Source of the DNA: Erodium maritimum
Taxonomy: Eukaryota; Streptophyta; Magnoliopsida; Geraniales; Geraniaceae
Length of the DNA: 64,000 nt
Assembly: GCA_963921825.1 (NCBI GenBank)
Contig: OY997590.1
Span: forward strand, 62,486,012-62,550,011
Direction: 5' to 3'
How positions within the stretch are numbered: the first letter of the stretch is position 1; every line of letters starts with the position of its first letter. The translations under genes were made by a program, and so were the position numbers. The notes below the pieces were generated by a model, which had not been told where the DNA came from, searched no databases, and saw only the letters and a list, made by a program, of their open reading frames with translations. Shown here piece after piece: positions 33,546 through 44,961 of this stretch.

Positions 33546-36123
33546 TGAAACTGAAGATTATAGAAAAACTCTCTCGTCCTGAGATACTAATCCTAATCTT
33601 AGTTCCTAGTCGCTATGGAATTCTTTTTTTTTTATCACTATCGTTTTTGCGCCGCCTGCAATCATTGTCGGACTGGTAGTCTCCGTGTTTATCTGTCTCA
33701 TCGGGTCGTAACCCTCGCAGACCACACCTGGTGCGGGAGGTATATGCCGATGGGAGGTAACCCTTCGCCTTCTCCTTCCCTCGCCATCCCTCCCGCGGTC
33801 TCTCCGGCGTCTAGCCCGATCCTTTTGGGACCCCAATTCTCTTCCCAGTGGATGTCGGCTGAGTTTCCTGATCCATCCCCTTCTCCACCGCTTGGTGCCC
33901 TATGTCGGGATGCACTGGTGCGGGGGGCTGGGATGCCTTCCGGCTCACACCAAGAGGCGACGCGGCTTCGGCCGAACCCTAACCCATCTTCCTGGGCCCA
34001 CCACGACCTTGCTCTGGTGGCTGGGTTGACTGGGACACGACATGGAGGTGCGCCTACGCAGTATGCTCCCCCCTCGTTTCATGGAGGCGGGGACGGTCAG
34101 GGACGTGACGAAAACCTCAGTGTTCTCCTCAGTCACGGTGATAAAAACTCAACTCCAACGCCTAGTTTGCGATCACTATGGAGTGAGACGGAGTATAGTT
34201 GAAGCCTCCTCCATGTTCGTCTAATGTGGCTGGACACGGAGGCGGAGGAGGGTTTGGGTACCCTTTAGCGGGGCCGGCCCCAATACTACCTATGGGGCTG
34301 GTGCCTCTCTACCTCTGACCTCAAGGATGGAGGCATTGGCTATTATAGGGACCACGCCCAGAAGGAGAACCCGGATATCGGCTTTGCCCCGGTATCCTTA
34401 GAGTCATCTCTCGGCGTATTATTGCGCTTCAATGCGGCACGAGGGCCTCGCCCACGCGTCAGACGTCCGGTTAGGGTGTCGTCGCAGTCCTTTGGAGGGT
34501 CTGGTGGAGATGGTGAGGCATTGGGTTGGGAGCAGAAGCATGAGGCCTCAACCCTGGTGACAATGGATCTGATACCTAAGGCTCAGTCATCTCGAGGGCT
34601 GGGGACCGGGGTAATAATGGACCTGGTACCTAACCCGGATCCCCGAGCCCTCACCTGAGATGCCGGCCAAGTGCCCGTGATGGGCCTCCCTAGGTAGTCC
34701 TACACGAAAGCCCCGACTTTTGTACACGAGAACATCCGGCGAGGGGCTGGTGGAGATCAGCTCTCTACTTATTCAGTTGCTGCCATGCGGTCGCGGAAGT
34801 GGGGTAGAAGTGGAGGTGGTGGCCGCGCCCACCCAGGAGCGCGTGTTGTGAAGGCCCCAGCGTCATTGGCTCGTAGGAGCGCAGCTGCTGATGTCCGGGA
34901 AGGGGTGGTGCCTGCGTCTGGCTGACACGTCGAATCACAAGCAGGGGAGATGCCCTGCTGGGAGGAATGAGGCATCATCTGAGCATCAGGGACTGGCCTT
35001 GAGAGGGGTCCCTAGTTGATGCATTGCCTCCCACCACCACTACTACTGTAGAGGTCCCTCAGGATCTCCGGTACCCCGTCCCCCCTCCCCGCCTTCTTTA
35101 TTTGTTGCCCATGGGGCGTCAAAATACTGTCCATGACGGTTTCTGGTACTACAAGGGTCAGTGAACTAGTGTTCGCTCATACTGACCTTTCATGGTCGAG
35201 GAGCATGTTCCTCGAGGCATTTCGATGTAATCGTTCTTACCAAAGTTATAAAATTGCAATTTGTCGTTCAAAAAAAACCTTTGTTAAAAATTTAATTACG
35301 TACACATTGCACATTAGTTGTTCTCTCACGCTCGTGGAGTGCTCCTTTCTAAGAAAAAGTTTTAGCCCTAATCTAGTCTAGTTATATCGCATGCTCCCTC
35401 TATCATTATGTTATCATCGTCTCCTCTATTATATCCACGCTAATAAAAGGGTCATTGACGGTCGGCCTAGTCATGTCATTATGCCAATCACACGAGATTA
35501 TCAACTCCTTTAAAGCAAAGAAAAAGAAGAAGTCGAAGCAATCCAACCAGTCTCCGCCTCCAACACCATCCATCACCGTCAATAATCCCATGATAGCCAC
35601 TGCACTCATACCATTCGCTCTGGGGAGGACCTTATATGCGTCCCTCTCGAAAAAGCCAAAGAGAGGACGCCCTACAAGGGTCTTAACCCTAGCTTCTTTC
35701 TAAGAAACTCCTTATCGGCGTCCACGCCATCTCCTCATGATGTCCTGACTCTGTGAGGAATACGGCTTGGATGTCCCTACGTGTCCCGGTCACGCTCCCA
35801 TAGCTACTTCCCAACGATGCTACAGTTCCACCGCATCCGTCTGGATATGGCTTGCTGGTGGTTCCGGGATGTTTTCCCCGGTCCCATCAAACCCATCCGC
35901 TACACAATCCCCACCACCAGTGTTTTCACACATTGCTACTCTCTAGTAAGGTCTCTCGACATGCTCTATCACGGAGAAGGAAGACATGGAGGTGGTCGCG
36001 CCATTCACGCCAGTAGGCCCTGTCTTCCTAGCTCGTTAGCGTTTCGGCATGATCGGGAAACTCCTGACTCTACGCCCTATTCGAAAATATTTTATGCTTC
36101 GAATTATCACCCAGGCGTGGGGT
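33546..36123 (+). pseudogene. Decayed LINE ORF1-like locus, 5' part
   Basis: GC-rich sequence with fragments in shifting frames: a Pro/Ser-rich segment (33740-33890), a segment ending MDLVPNPDPRAL (34560-34655), a Lys-rich stretch followed by KKPKRGRPTR (35515-35690), and at 36045-36123 the start of a DUF4283-like block (MIGKLLTLRPIRKYFMLRII). The last aligns with the block in the reverse element at 14700-14790 and is cut by the solo LTR at 36124. More than one ORF1 copy may be merged here. Not a host gene. Confidence 0.5.
36119..36123. repeat. Target duplication GGGGT of solo LTR
   Basis: Repeated at 37477-37481. Confidence 0.85.
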
Positions 36124-37476
36124 TGTAAGAACCACCCCCGATCAATGCCGGTCGAACCGGTGAAATCTGGCAAAAGTTGACTTTCCGCCGGAAAAGTCAA
36201 CCGATGACTCCAAGAGTCATTTGGGACCTTTCCGCTGGAAAAGTCAACCGATGACTCCATGAGTCATTCGGGACCTTTCCGGGACCCAAAAAGCTTAGTC
36301 GTCGTTACGGTTAGCTTAGTTGGGTCGTTTCCCTTCAAACGACTGTTTTTGCGAAAAAGTCAACCCGGGGTCAAACTAGGTCAAATTAGGGGTGTTAATG
36401 AATTAATTTAATTCATGCTGAGATATTTTTGGGTAGAGGTGGACCCCACATGGACAGATGTCCATGGTGGCTTGGGGGGAGAAGAAATAGGGGAGAATTG
36501 ACCCAATTACCCTTAAATTTTGGACATGAGAGGCAATTGGGCAAGTGGGCAAAAGGGTCTTAGCTCAATTAGGTTTAAAGAGGCATGGAGCAAATATTTC
36601 AGCCCATTTACTTGTGTTGGCCGAATTTTAGAGAGAATGGAGAGAGAGAGAAAAGCCATGAAGCTTGAAGAAGAAAAAAGGGTGATCTTGGCTTGGTTCT
36701 CTTCTCAAATCCCCTCAAAAACATCATTTTCCTCTTCCTTTCTCCATTTCTAAGGTAAACCTTCAAATCAAATTCATTTTTGTTGAAGTTTAGATTATGA
36801 GTTTTGAGGGAAAATGCATGAACAAGGTTGGGTTCAATGGATTTTGAGTTTTATTGTCTAGATGATTGATTTTTGGAGATAAGTGGGTTATTTTGATAGA
36901 AATCAATTAGGTGTTTGATGTTTTGGTGAAAACCAACATGGGTATTGAAGTATTGAGGTTTATGGGACTGATTTGGAGGTTTTTGGTTGATAAAAATGGA
37001 GTTTTGGGGGTTTGTTTTCGTGGAGAAGAAGCTGGAAGAAGAAGAAGGACGGAGCTGTCAGACCCGTCACGGATCCGTGACAGGGACCGTGACGGAGTAC
37101 GTCATGGCTCCGTGACGGAGGTCGTGACGGCACACGTCACAGTTCCGTGACGTCACCCGTGACGGGGAACATCACGGTTCCGTGACCCGAACCGTCACGG
37201 AGTCCGTCAAGGCTCCGTGACCCGAACCGTGGTAGACCAGATTTGGGCCTTTTGGGCCCATTTTAGTCGTTTCGGGTAATTAGGAAGGTTATTTATAACC
37301 GAGCCGTTTTGGGGTTAAGTTGGGACGTTTCCTCTTTAAACCACCCTTGAATTATCGTTAATTCTCGTATTACTTTGTGATCTTAGACGTTGGTTCCGAG
37401 CACGGCGGAGGAGGCTACTATTATTATTCTTAGTTCACGTCTCGAGTCCGGTCAAAACCGGATTTGGGGCGTGACA
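36124..37476 (+). mobile_element. Solo Gypsy-type LTR, 1353 bp
   Basis: Begins TGTAAGAACC and ends GGGGCGTGACA with GGGGT on both sides. It shares its first 200 bp and its terminal palindrome (37447-37462) with the LTR at 18711-21933, but lacks the central and hairpin-bearing parts, so it is internally deleted. A short segment around 36175-36255 is duplicated (GGAAAAGTCAACCGATGACT twice). It splits the DUF4283-like block of a LINE ORF1. Confidence 0.9.
37054..37231. repeat. Palindrome-rich GTGACGG/CCGTCAC array in LTR
   Basis: I count 12 GTGAC/GTCAC words and 11 TGACG or CGTCA cores within about 180 bp. TGACG is the core of sites bound by TGA-type bZIP factors, so the array could act as an enhancer. 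That is inference. Confidence 0.6.
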
Positions 37477-38690
37477 GGGGTGCTCGACATCGGGTTTGGG
37501 GATCAAGGATGTCGAACTCGGGTGTTTGCATTCTATTTCGACACCTAAGAGGCCCGAGATTGAGTTCGAAGGAATGAAACGTGGTGCTTCAATGGTCTTC
37601 CTCTGCTACTGGGAGACATCGGCCCCCCTCGCACATGATCTCCCCAATTTGGGCCGGTTGTAACTTTGAGTTCATGCCAAAGTCTTACCACCTTTAGTTC
37701 GGACAAAGGCTATTAGGGAGACGATCGGGGCAGGCTTGCGAGAATGTGTGGATGTTCAGTGCGACAAGTGGGCTTCTATTGGGGAGGGACGATTAAGGTG
37801 CGATTCTAGCACACTCTGGACCGTCCGCTACGGGGCTACGCCATTCCCTGCTTTTGAGGTTTCAAGAATTTTAGGATCCGGTCCAGGTCTCTCTGGCCTA
37901 CACCAAACTGCTTAGCTTCTGCTTCAATTACAGTAGGATTGGACATGGATCCAAAGAGTGTGATAAGGAGATGCTTGGAGTTCCTCGTTTTGATTCTTCT
38001 CCTCTGGTGTTCAAATTAGATACGGAGGAACAGATTTATGCTAATGATTGGGAGACTAAGCCGAAATCACTCATCTCACCGGGTTTCTCGGTTCTGACCC
38101 CAAACATTATACCTAAGGGACCCTTAACTCGAGGAAGGGGACCAATTGTAACCTCAAACACTGTACATAACTCAAGGGGTACAATGGGTGGGACTAGGGA
38201 GCCATGCTGGACCACTCGGGAGGTAGGTCAATCCTCGATGAATGGGTCGACCGACACTTCATGGATTGTCCCATATGCAACACTGGGCATAAAGAAAGGG
38301 TCGGCTGATGAGCCCCAAGAAGATCAGGCGAGGGCATGAAAACAACCACGCCAAGATGAATAATAGCTACCCCAGGATTCAGGGACCAAACCCGGGAGGG
38401 GTCTCTGGTAGAAGCCTATCCTCCCCTTGGTACTGTTGAGATCAAGTTTGATCGTAATCCTCACGACGAATAGAGTCCCCCCAATAGGATCAACTAGTGT
38501 TTGGGCACCATCTTGAATGGTTCTCGGTAATACTGGATTTCTGTTTCTTTACTGTTTTCAGAAAGTTGGTTTGTGGCACCAGCGATTTGTCAGAGTTTGT
38601 GGAAAGGAACCTTTCGAGGGACCCTGTTTTTGTACTGACTCTTTTATTTGAATTAATAATAAAAGCAGTACCTTTCACTAAAAAAACCTT
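37477..38690 (+). pseudogene. LINE ORF1-like remnant: DUF4283, zinc knuckle, 3' tail
   Basis: After the solo LTR the DUF4283-type block resumes (FAFYFDT .. ETWCFNGLPLLL, 37530-37600), matching FGFYFARKEDKDYVRLNEPW of the element at 13511-15573. A knuckle follows (CFNYSRIGHGSKEC, near 37920-37960) with the second Cys replaced by Tyr, then an acidic segment (FKLDTEEQIYANDWE), then the conserved tail KKGSADEPQEDQARA near 38300. About 350 bp later it ends ..GTACTGACTCTTTTATTTGA, then AATAATAAAAG and an A-run near 38690. The reverse element has the same spacing from the tail block to its 3' end. No ORF2 lies between. Confidence 0.7.
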
Positions 38691-38699
38691 TTTTTTTGA

Positions 38700-39720
38700 A
38701 ACATACTTTGTGGATATTATTATTTGAAGTGTTTCAAAATACAACCAAGTGCATCCGGAATATGGAATCTGGACCACGATTGGACAAACATAGAACGGGC
38801 CTCCTGAGCTAACCAGTGGGCTGCCTCGTTCGCTGTCCTAGGAATATACCCGAGTTTAACATCCTCGAGAGAATATATAATGGATCGACATCCATCAACT
38901 AGTCGATCCAGAGGGGAAAAGACTGTATTACTCCCCTAAATCAAGTGCACCACATATTGTACATCACTACACACTAAAATCTTAGACCGAGAGAGATTAC
39001 GTGCCACTGAAGGGCGTGCAAGATTGCATGTGCCTCTGCAAACTCATCCCCTAAATGTCTTTGACTTGTACCACTCTGGCCTTCTTAAACGACCCCTTGT
39101 TCTGATCTACAGATTCATCCCTATCCGATCTGACCTGAATCATCAAAGAACCATATGGTCTGCTGGAGTGTACGACACCAGAACCTCCATCTCTTTTTCC
39201 TCGATGAGGAAGAATGCAGAGAAGCCAGTTTGGAGGACACCCATCGACGACGGCGGGAGCGATGAAACCGTGGATAACATCGGGACGGGCAGGGCTGGAA
39301 CCCTAATTGTCACCTTAACCATAGAAACATGACCCTTTGTAGTTGGGGACGGTATACCAGACAGGGACGACAACTCGTTGACGGAGAGCTTAGTAGGCTG
39401 ACCCCGTTTCGGCTTAACCGGCACAGTCTCCGACGTTGCAAGCCCTAGAGGGAAAACCACCACAACCATGTTGTTTACTAACGGAAGGCTAGGTGGGAGG
39501 AGTAATGCCGATGGTGGTAGCGGCGTGATGGGGGAATCAGGGGAATGCGCCGTAGGATTGCACCTCTTCCTGGTCAGTTTTTGACGGATGCACTCCGTTG
39601 GAGTTCTCGGGGGCGTTATGAGAAGGGTTGGGTAAACCTTCTCAAGAGGTGATTGAAGGGATATGATGAGCACGGTCAACGGTAGCGCGATAGTCAAAGA
39701 AGAAGTAGGCGACTATGCAA
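38700..39720 (-). pseudogene. LINE fragment: RNase H-like end joined to ORF1-like part
   Basis: On the minus strand the segment 39060-38720 reads AEAHAILHALQWA, LVCSDVQYVVHLI, SPLDRLVDGCRSIIYSLEDV, YIPRTANEAAHWLAQEA and ends at a stop. This is the C-terminal RNase H-type domain of plant LINE ORF2, with one stop inside. Upstream, 39697-39143 encodes a Pro-rich frame with KPKRGQPTK, resembling ORF1-type C-termini at 35680. Reverse transcriptase is missing between them, so this is an internally deleted copy. A poly(T) run near 38690-38698 marks its 3' tail. Confidence 0.65.
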
Positions 39721-39739
39721 TCAATATAATAAAAATAAG

Positions 39740-40038
39740 GGGAAAACGTTGTTTCCAAACCTTTCCAAACGTTTCATTATCACATCCTAACCGAGACAAA
39801 CGTTTCGTTACAATTCCTAACTCAAAAGGTTTGTTTTTTTCAATTCCTAACCCAAATGTGGTATTTTTTTTACAATTCCTAACTGCGAAAAAACAACTAC
39901 TTTTTGTAGTACAATACCACCTATGGGTTAGGAATTGTAAAAAAGAAACCTTTTGAGGTAGGAATTGTAACGAAACGTTTGTCTCGGTTAGGATGTGATA
40001 ATGAAACGTTTGAAAAGATTTAGAAACAACGTTATCCC
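39740..40038. mobile_element. MITE, 299 bp, with 10-bp duplication
   Basis: Near-perfect inverted repeats (GGGA(A/T)AACGTTGTTTC.. with AAACGTTTCATTATCACATC and CGAGACAAACGTTTCGTTAC) pair over about 130 bp each side. TAAAAATAAG flanks both ends (39730-39739, 40039-40048). A 9-10 bp duplication points to a Mutator-type element. There is no coding capacity. Confidence 0.85.
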
Positions 40039-40048
40039 TAAAAATAAG

Positions 40049-40344
40049 TTTAAGGTTAGAACACGAACTAAAGAGGCACACGACTCTCTAGAGAGGGAAG
40101 AATTTAGACTTCTTTAAAGTATTTTTAAACCCAATCTCATGTATTCATCTGCTTTTTCACATAATTATTTCCCGCATTAAGAAACAAGAGAACCTTCTGG
40201 AAACTTAAATAGTGACAAATCATAAATTAATGTTGAGTTCAAACATCGTATACACCCACCATGTCTATTTTTTTTAAACAGACGCTATGACAAGTCACAC
40301 ACCGAACAACTTATTCAATTACAAACAATACCATACTAATTGTT
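40049..40344 (-). other. 3' flank of the amine oxidase gene
   Basis: Contains the presumed 3' UTR of the reverse-strand amine oxidase. No other feature seen. Confidence 0.5.
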
Positions 40345-43300
40345 TCAAAGCTTGGCAATGAGACCATTGGGAATAGGCTTGTTGTCTTTGAGATCCAATT
40401 CAGTTGCACATGCACTGGGAGGCACATCCACCGCCGGCGAGCAATTGAAGAATCCATGCGGCTGCATTCATGCACATGATCAAAAGGCCGATAAAAACAT
40501 TATCTGATCAAGGGATGGAATGAACTGAGCTTACCATGAGCGTAAAGCCAATGTGCTCGACTGGCATGACGGGCCAGTCTTCCAGTCGAGGAATATGGGT
40601 CACTCCAAATATGTACCTGCCAGCAGTTTGACAATGATGTTCTGTTAGAACTTGCCTGAGAAGTTTCCGTTCCCATTCAAGGTGATTCTGAGTCACACAA
40701 TCTAGCCAAAGAGCTTTCACATGCATAAACAAGACATATATGCTGTGCAGAAGAAAACAAGAGTAAAGTGAGCTGACCAAAGAACTATGTCAGTTTCTTC
40801 GAGTGATCGATTCTGCTTGACCCAAGTGGCCAACCCCTCCCCAGCCCGTGGGTTCTGGTTTGGAAACTCTCCTCCAGGAAACATTTCATCTCGCGCATAA
40901 GGCGTCACCCACAGGTTATGCTTCAAGAAAGCCGCTCTTCTCAAGAACTTTGCTTCAGACCCAGCTAATGGTAAGCAATTTGACCCCGGTACAAGCTTAT
41001 AACCTGTCAGTTGCCCCGTCCGGTTCACACTTCTCGTGTTTCTGATCTGAAATCATAAAGCCCCACGCAATCACATAAGATAATCACATACACAAGAAAA
41101 TAGCAAATAAACATCAGAATATTGTTAACTGCAAGTGTAACAAGGACAGCATAAATAAGATATCTTACGATCCAGTGGCGTGCAGATAGAGGGTTGCAAT
41201 CACGCATTGCTTGTAATTCAGTTTTGAGCAGCTCTGCTTTGGCATAGAAAGCATTGTTATGAACGTTATTCTTTCCCGGTTCTTCAACCATAACATTCAC
41301 CTCAGCAACCTATAACATGGAAGTGTCTTAACTACTTGACAAGACATGCCCCAGAACTCAATAACAATACCCATTTCAAATTCGGAACCAAGGAGCACTC
41401 TGAGCTAAATATATCATTATGAGAATCTATGTTGCAAGTAGCCTTATGATGGATTCATATGAATGAGAAAACACCATCGAGTCCAGGAATTCCACAAGCA
41501 GTTAGAATCCAAATATTGTGAGATTAATCTACAGTGTTACCTGATTAAATGATTCACCAGGCCTACAATCGACTGCCATATCCATACGAGAAACAAAAAA
41601 GTGTTGATGAACAGGAGCATATAAACCAGGGGCAATCATTGTACCGTACTTTCGTGTTTCCCCTGGTTGCAGTGCTCCTAAGCTGAGTATTCCGGTCAGT
41701 TTTACCTCAGCTTCAATTTTACCATCCTGTAACAAGGTATAGTATAAGCCTAACTGAAGATTTTAACTGGCTCACTTTCAGTAACAACTTCACACCAATA
41801 AGACAAAACAGCAGCAGAAGATAAAAAGGAGTTCTAGTAAATGAATTGCGCAGAGACCTATTAGATGCTCAAGTACAGTATGTTGTTGCCATAACTGGAC
41901 TTGGAGCCTTTATAAAATCTAAGAGGAGAAATTAGTTTATCACAAAGTAACCATATTGAAAATGTAACTTAGGTAGACACTGGCTTGGCTTACCTGATAG
42001 AAATGCCAGTAAAATCCATATTCATAGTTAGCCACAGTGCAGACAAATGACACTGTTAACCTTCTTGACCGCCGAACTTCTGCTAAACCGGTTCTCCAAT
42101 CTTGATGCTTCCATAACATTCCATAATCCTCTTCATGCAAACAAACACAGTTCTCAATAGTTTCAACACCTCCGGTGAAATTTGTGAAGTGTGCGTCGAA
42201 ATACTTGATATAGCCTAGACAGTCACAACCCTGTAGCATTGAAAATGCATCATATAGAATCATCTGAACCAAAGAGCAAGATAAGATAACACTAGAGAAA
42301 GAAAAGAAAGTTGTCTTACCTTCTTAAGAGAATGTGCATTCTTGCCCAGCCCATCTTCCCCTGCATCAAATGCATTTTTCCTGTAATGTGGGTCATTTGG
42401 GTCTCCATAAGGGACTACCATCTCAACAAAACTTAGCCTGTGGGCCACGGGTCTTCGCCCTCTACTGCCATCAAGATAAGCAATGGAGTAGATCACCAAA
42501 CCCTCTCTTGGAGTGAATCCAATACGGAAATTCCACTGCCAACAAGAAATATATGTTTTTAAAACGCGTATAAGAGGTGAACAGAAGTAAGACTAATCAA
42601 AAACTGCCTACCTTCTGCCACTGGACAAAGTGCCCATTGACCCTAAAGCTTGGACCCTCAGGCTGAATAATCTGAAGGGGTTTCACATCACTTCTGTCAA
42701 CACCTCCTCGAGTTTCACCAGAAGTGTAATTTCTCAATGGATCGGCAGGTGGAAGGGGAATTAGTTTTCTGTCTTCAAACTCGATCACAACCATATTTTG
42801 CATATCAACAAGTATATGGATTCCCTCCACTGGGCGAGCATAACCGTTTTCCATAGGACAGTCACTCTCAGTTCTGCAGAAGATGAGCGGTTTAGCAAGC
42901 CTGCGACTAGGAGCGTCCGCATCACTGTGATACCCAGCACACCTGCAAAAATTACATTGCACAGCGAAACATTAGGGGGAGTGAACATGGGAATTTAAAA
43001 CATTATTCAAGAGCATATTGTTCGAAAATATTTTGAGAAAGAAACCCACCAAGGATCCACCATTACAAGATCCAAATCCTCGATGCCCCTCTTTTTCATT
43101 GCTTCTTGGAATGCAGGATATTGCTTCACAACAGCTTCACATTCAGCATATTCCACAGCATCCTATAACGGGAGAAGGACGTTAGTGTTGAATTATGAAT
43201 GTAACCTAGACTAAAAATCACAATGTTCAGCATGAATTAGGGACTCAGAAGCTAAACCTTAGATAATCACTGAATCCAAATAAATTTTACCATCACCTAG

Positions 43301-44378
43301 CAGCTAAGTAGACACTTAAAAATTGTCTACAGAACTTCATAAATTTTGTACCATTGGAGGCTGAACATCGGGAAGAACTTGAGATGAAATAACTTTGCCC
43401 CTGTGGTGTCCACCTCGAGTTGTTGCGTGAACTTCAGATAGTTCAACTGTCCATATGCTAGTCTCGTTTGACCTTTTGTTGTAAACAACAAGTCTTGCTT
43501 GTCTTGGAGGAAGTTTGGTTGGAATCACTGGTCCACCCCTTGTTCTGGGAAGCAAAGATGGCTGGAAAGGAGGGAAGAAATAGGCGTCTGCCAATGCAAC
43601 GACATGCTTATCCGGTTCAACCAAAGCAACCTCAATAAACCGCATGCTATCCCTCACCTAAAATGGGGAACAAATTTACTAGATCCATAACCAGACACAA
43701 ATTTTAGGATAACAAAAGCTATATGTTTAGGCGATGCTGTAAGTCAACAACCTCAGGAGTTGCTCCTGCTGCTCTAACAGTAGCCACAGCCACAGAGATC
43801 TCAGCAGCAGACAAAGGGTCCAAAGGGTGGCTGGTCTGAGCCCTCACCATGATTGGTGGCATCCCTGATCATACAGAGAAACAGATCAACAAAACTGAAC
43901 CAAGTCAATTAAGGATTAGGTGAATAGACACACAAAAACAGAGAAAATCTGAGGAAAAAACAAGAATGCCCATAAAATTTGATGGGAAAAGATTGTTAAA
44001 AAAAGTGAGGAGACGATGAGATTCCTAAATGGGTCCCAAAGTTTTGACCTTAGCATGACTAATCATCTAACTTAAGTTGATCCTCTAAGATCCGAAATGA
44101 AAACAACATAAAAGCCCAAAATTACAACTTTCCCCCTTGGACTCCATTTTCTCAGCAACCAAACAAAGTAGAAAGGATCAGAATCTAAAATCAAAATGAA
44201 GCAGCACAGAGGCAAGCTAAAATCCAGGCACGGTACCTTTTTTGGGAGCAGAATTGGTGGGAGAATCGGAGAGGGAGTCGATGAGGGTGACCTTGGAGAT
44301 CGGATCGGTCCAGTCCTGCAAGATAGTGGGAGCATTCTGAAGCAGAGAAGGCGCCGCCTTTTCCTGAGTTGTGGCCAT
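40345..44378 (-). CDS. CuAO: Primary-amine (copper amine) oxidase, peroxisomal type, 12 exons
   Basis: Exons on the minus strand: 44378-44237, 43864-43752, 43657-43352, 43162-43050, 42942-42612, 42535-42320, 42230-41994, 41726-41541, 41309-41169, 41046-40778, 40616-40535, 40461-40345. All introns are GT-AG and the spliced frame is 2253 nt (750 aa, no internal stop). The enzyme oxidises primary amines such as putrescine to aldehyde, H2O2 and ammonia, using Cu(II) and topaquinone. Catalytic Asp is D419 (YFDAHF), topaquinone Tyr is Y476 (NYEYGF), and copper ligands are H526, H528 (HQHF) and H692 (VTHIPR). There is no signal peptide, and the C-terminus AKL is a PTS1 peroxisomal signal. It looks intact and conserved. 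Confidence 0.96.
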
Positions 44379-44800
44379 TGAATCGGGTTCGCGAGCTCAC
44401 CGTCGCAGTAGCACTCCGCTGACATACAGCAAGTGCCAAGCTTTTTCCCTTTCACTTTCCCGAGAAAAGAGAAGAGATGGAGGTGTTGATGGGTTGGTAT
44501 GGGTATTAATAGAAATCGCTCTAGTGGGTGTTAACGATTGCTTTGATCGGGAAGAAGAAGAAGAAGAAGAAGTGGGAATTAGATTGGATGATATGATAAA
44601 TACAAAAGAACATCACACACACACTAGGCAAGTGAAAAGGATGGGATTGGTGGTGGGGGCTGAGATTTGGGCCGTGGTGGTGTTAAGTGGTGGTCACTTA
44701 TCAGAGACATAGCACCACTCAGTCACAGTGCTTATCAACGTAATAATGACAATACTACTTTTGATTTAGGTGATAAGAGGCCGAAATGTAATCTACTTTC
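44379..44800 (-). promoter_or_regulatory. Amine oxidase 5' region with overlapping upstream ORF
   Basis: An upstream ATG at 44455 (MKGKKLGTCC) and another at about 44425 (MSAECYCDG) open a frame that overlaps the oxidase start in a different frame. If the transcript begins above 44455 it could lower translation. (GAA)7 at 44551-44572 and a short CA run near 44612 lie further upstream. No TATA box is called. Confidence 0.4.
44551..44572. repeat. (GAA)7 microsatellite
   Basis: Seven GAA units in the amine oxidase upstream region. Confidence 0.9.
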
Positions 44801-44961
44801 ATGGAATATGTCACAACTCTCAGCTCATATATACAGTTAACAGAACGATTGTTAGACTATATTAAATTAGAGGGAAGACTTTATAAAATCCCCTTGTTTT
44901 ATGTTAAATTCTCAAAAGATCTTGATGTACGTTTTTTTCTTACAAAACCCTGTGGAATTTT

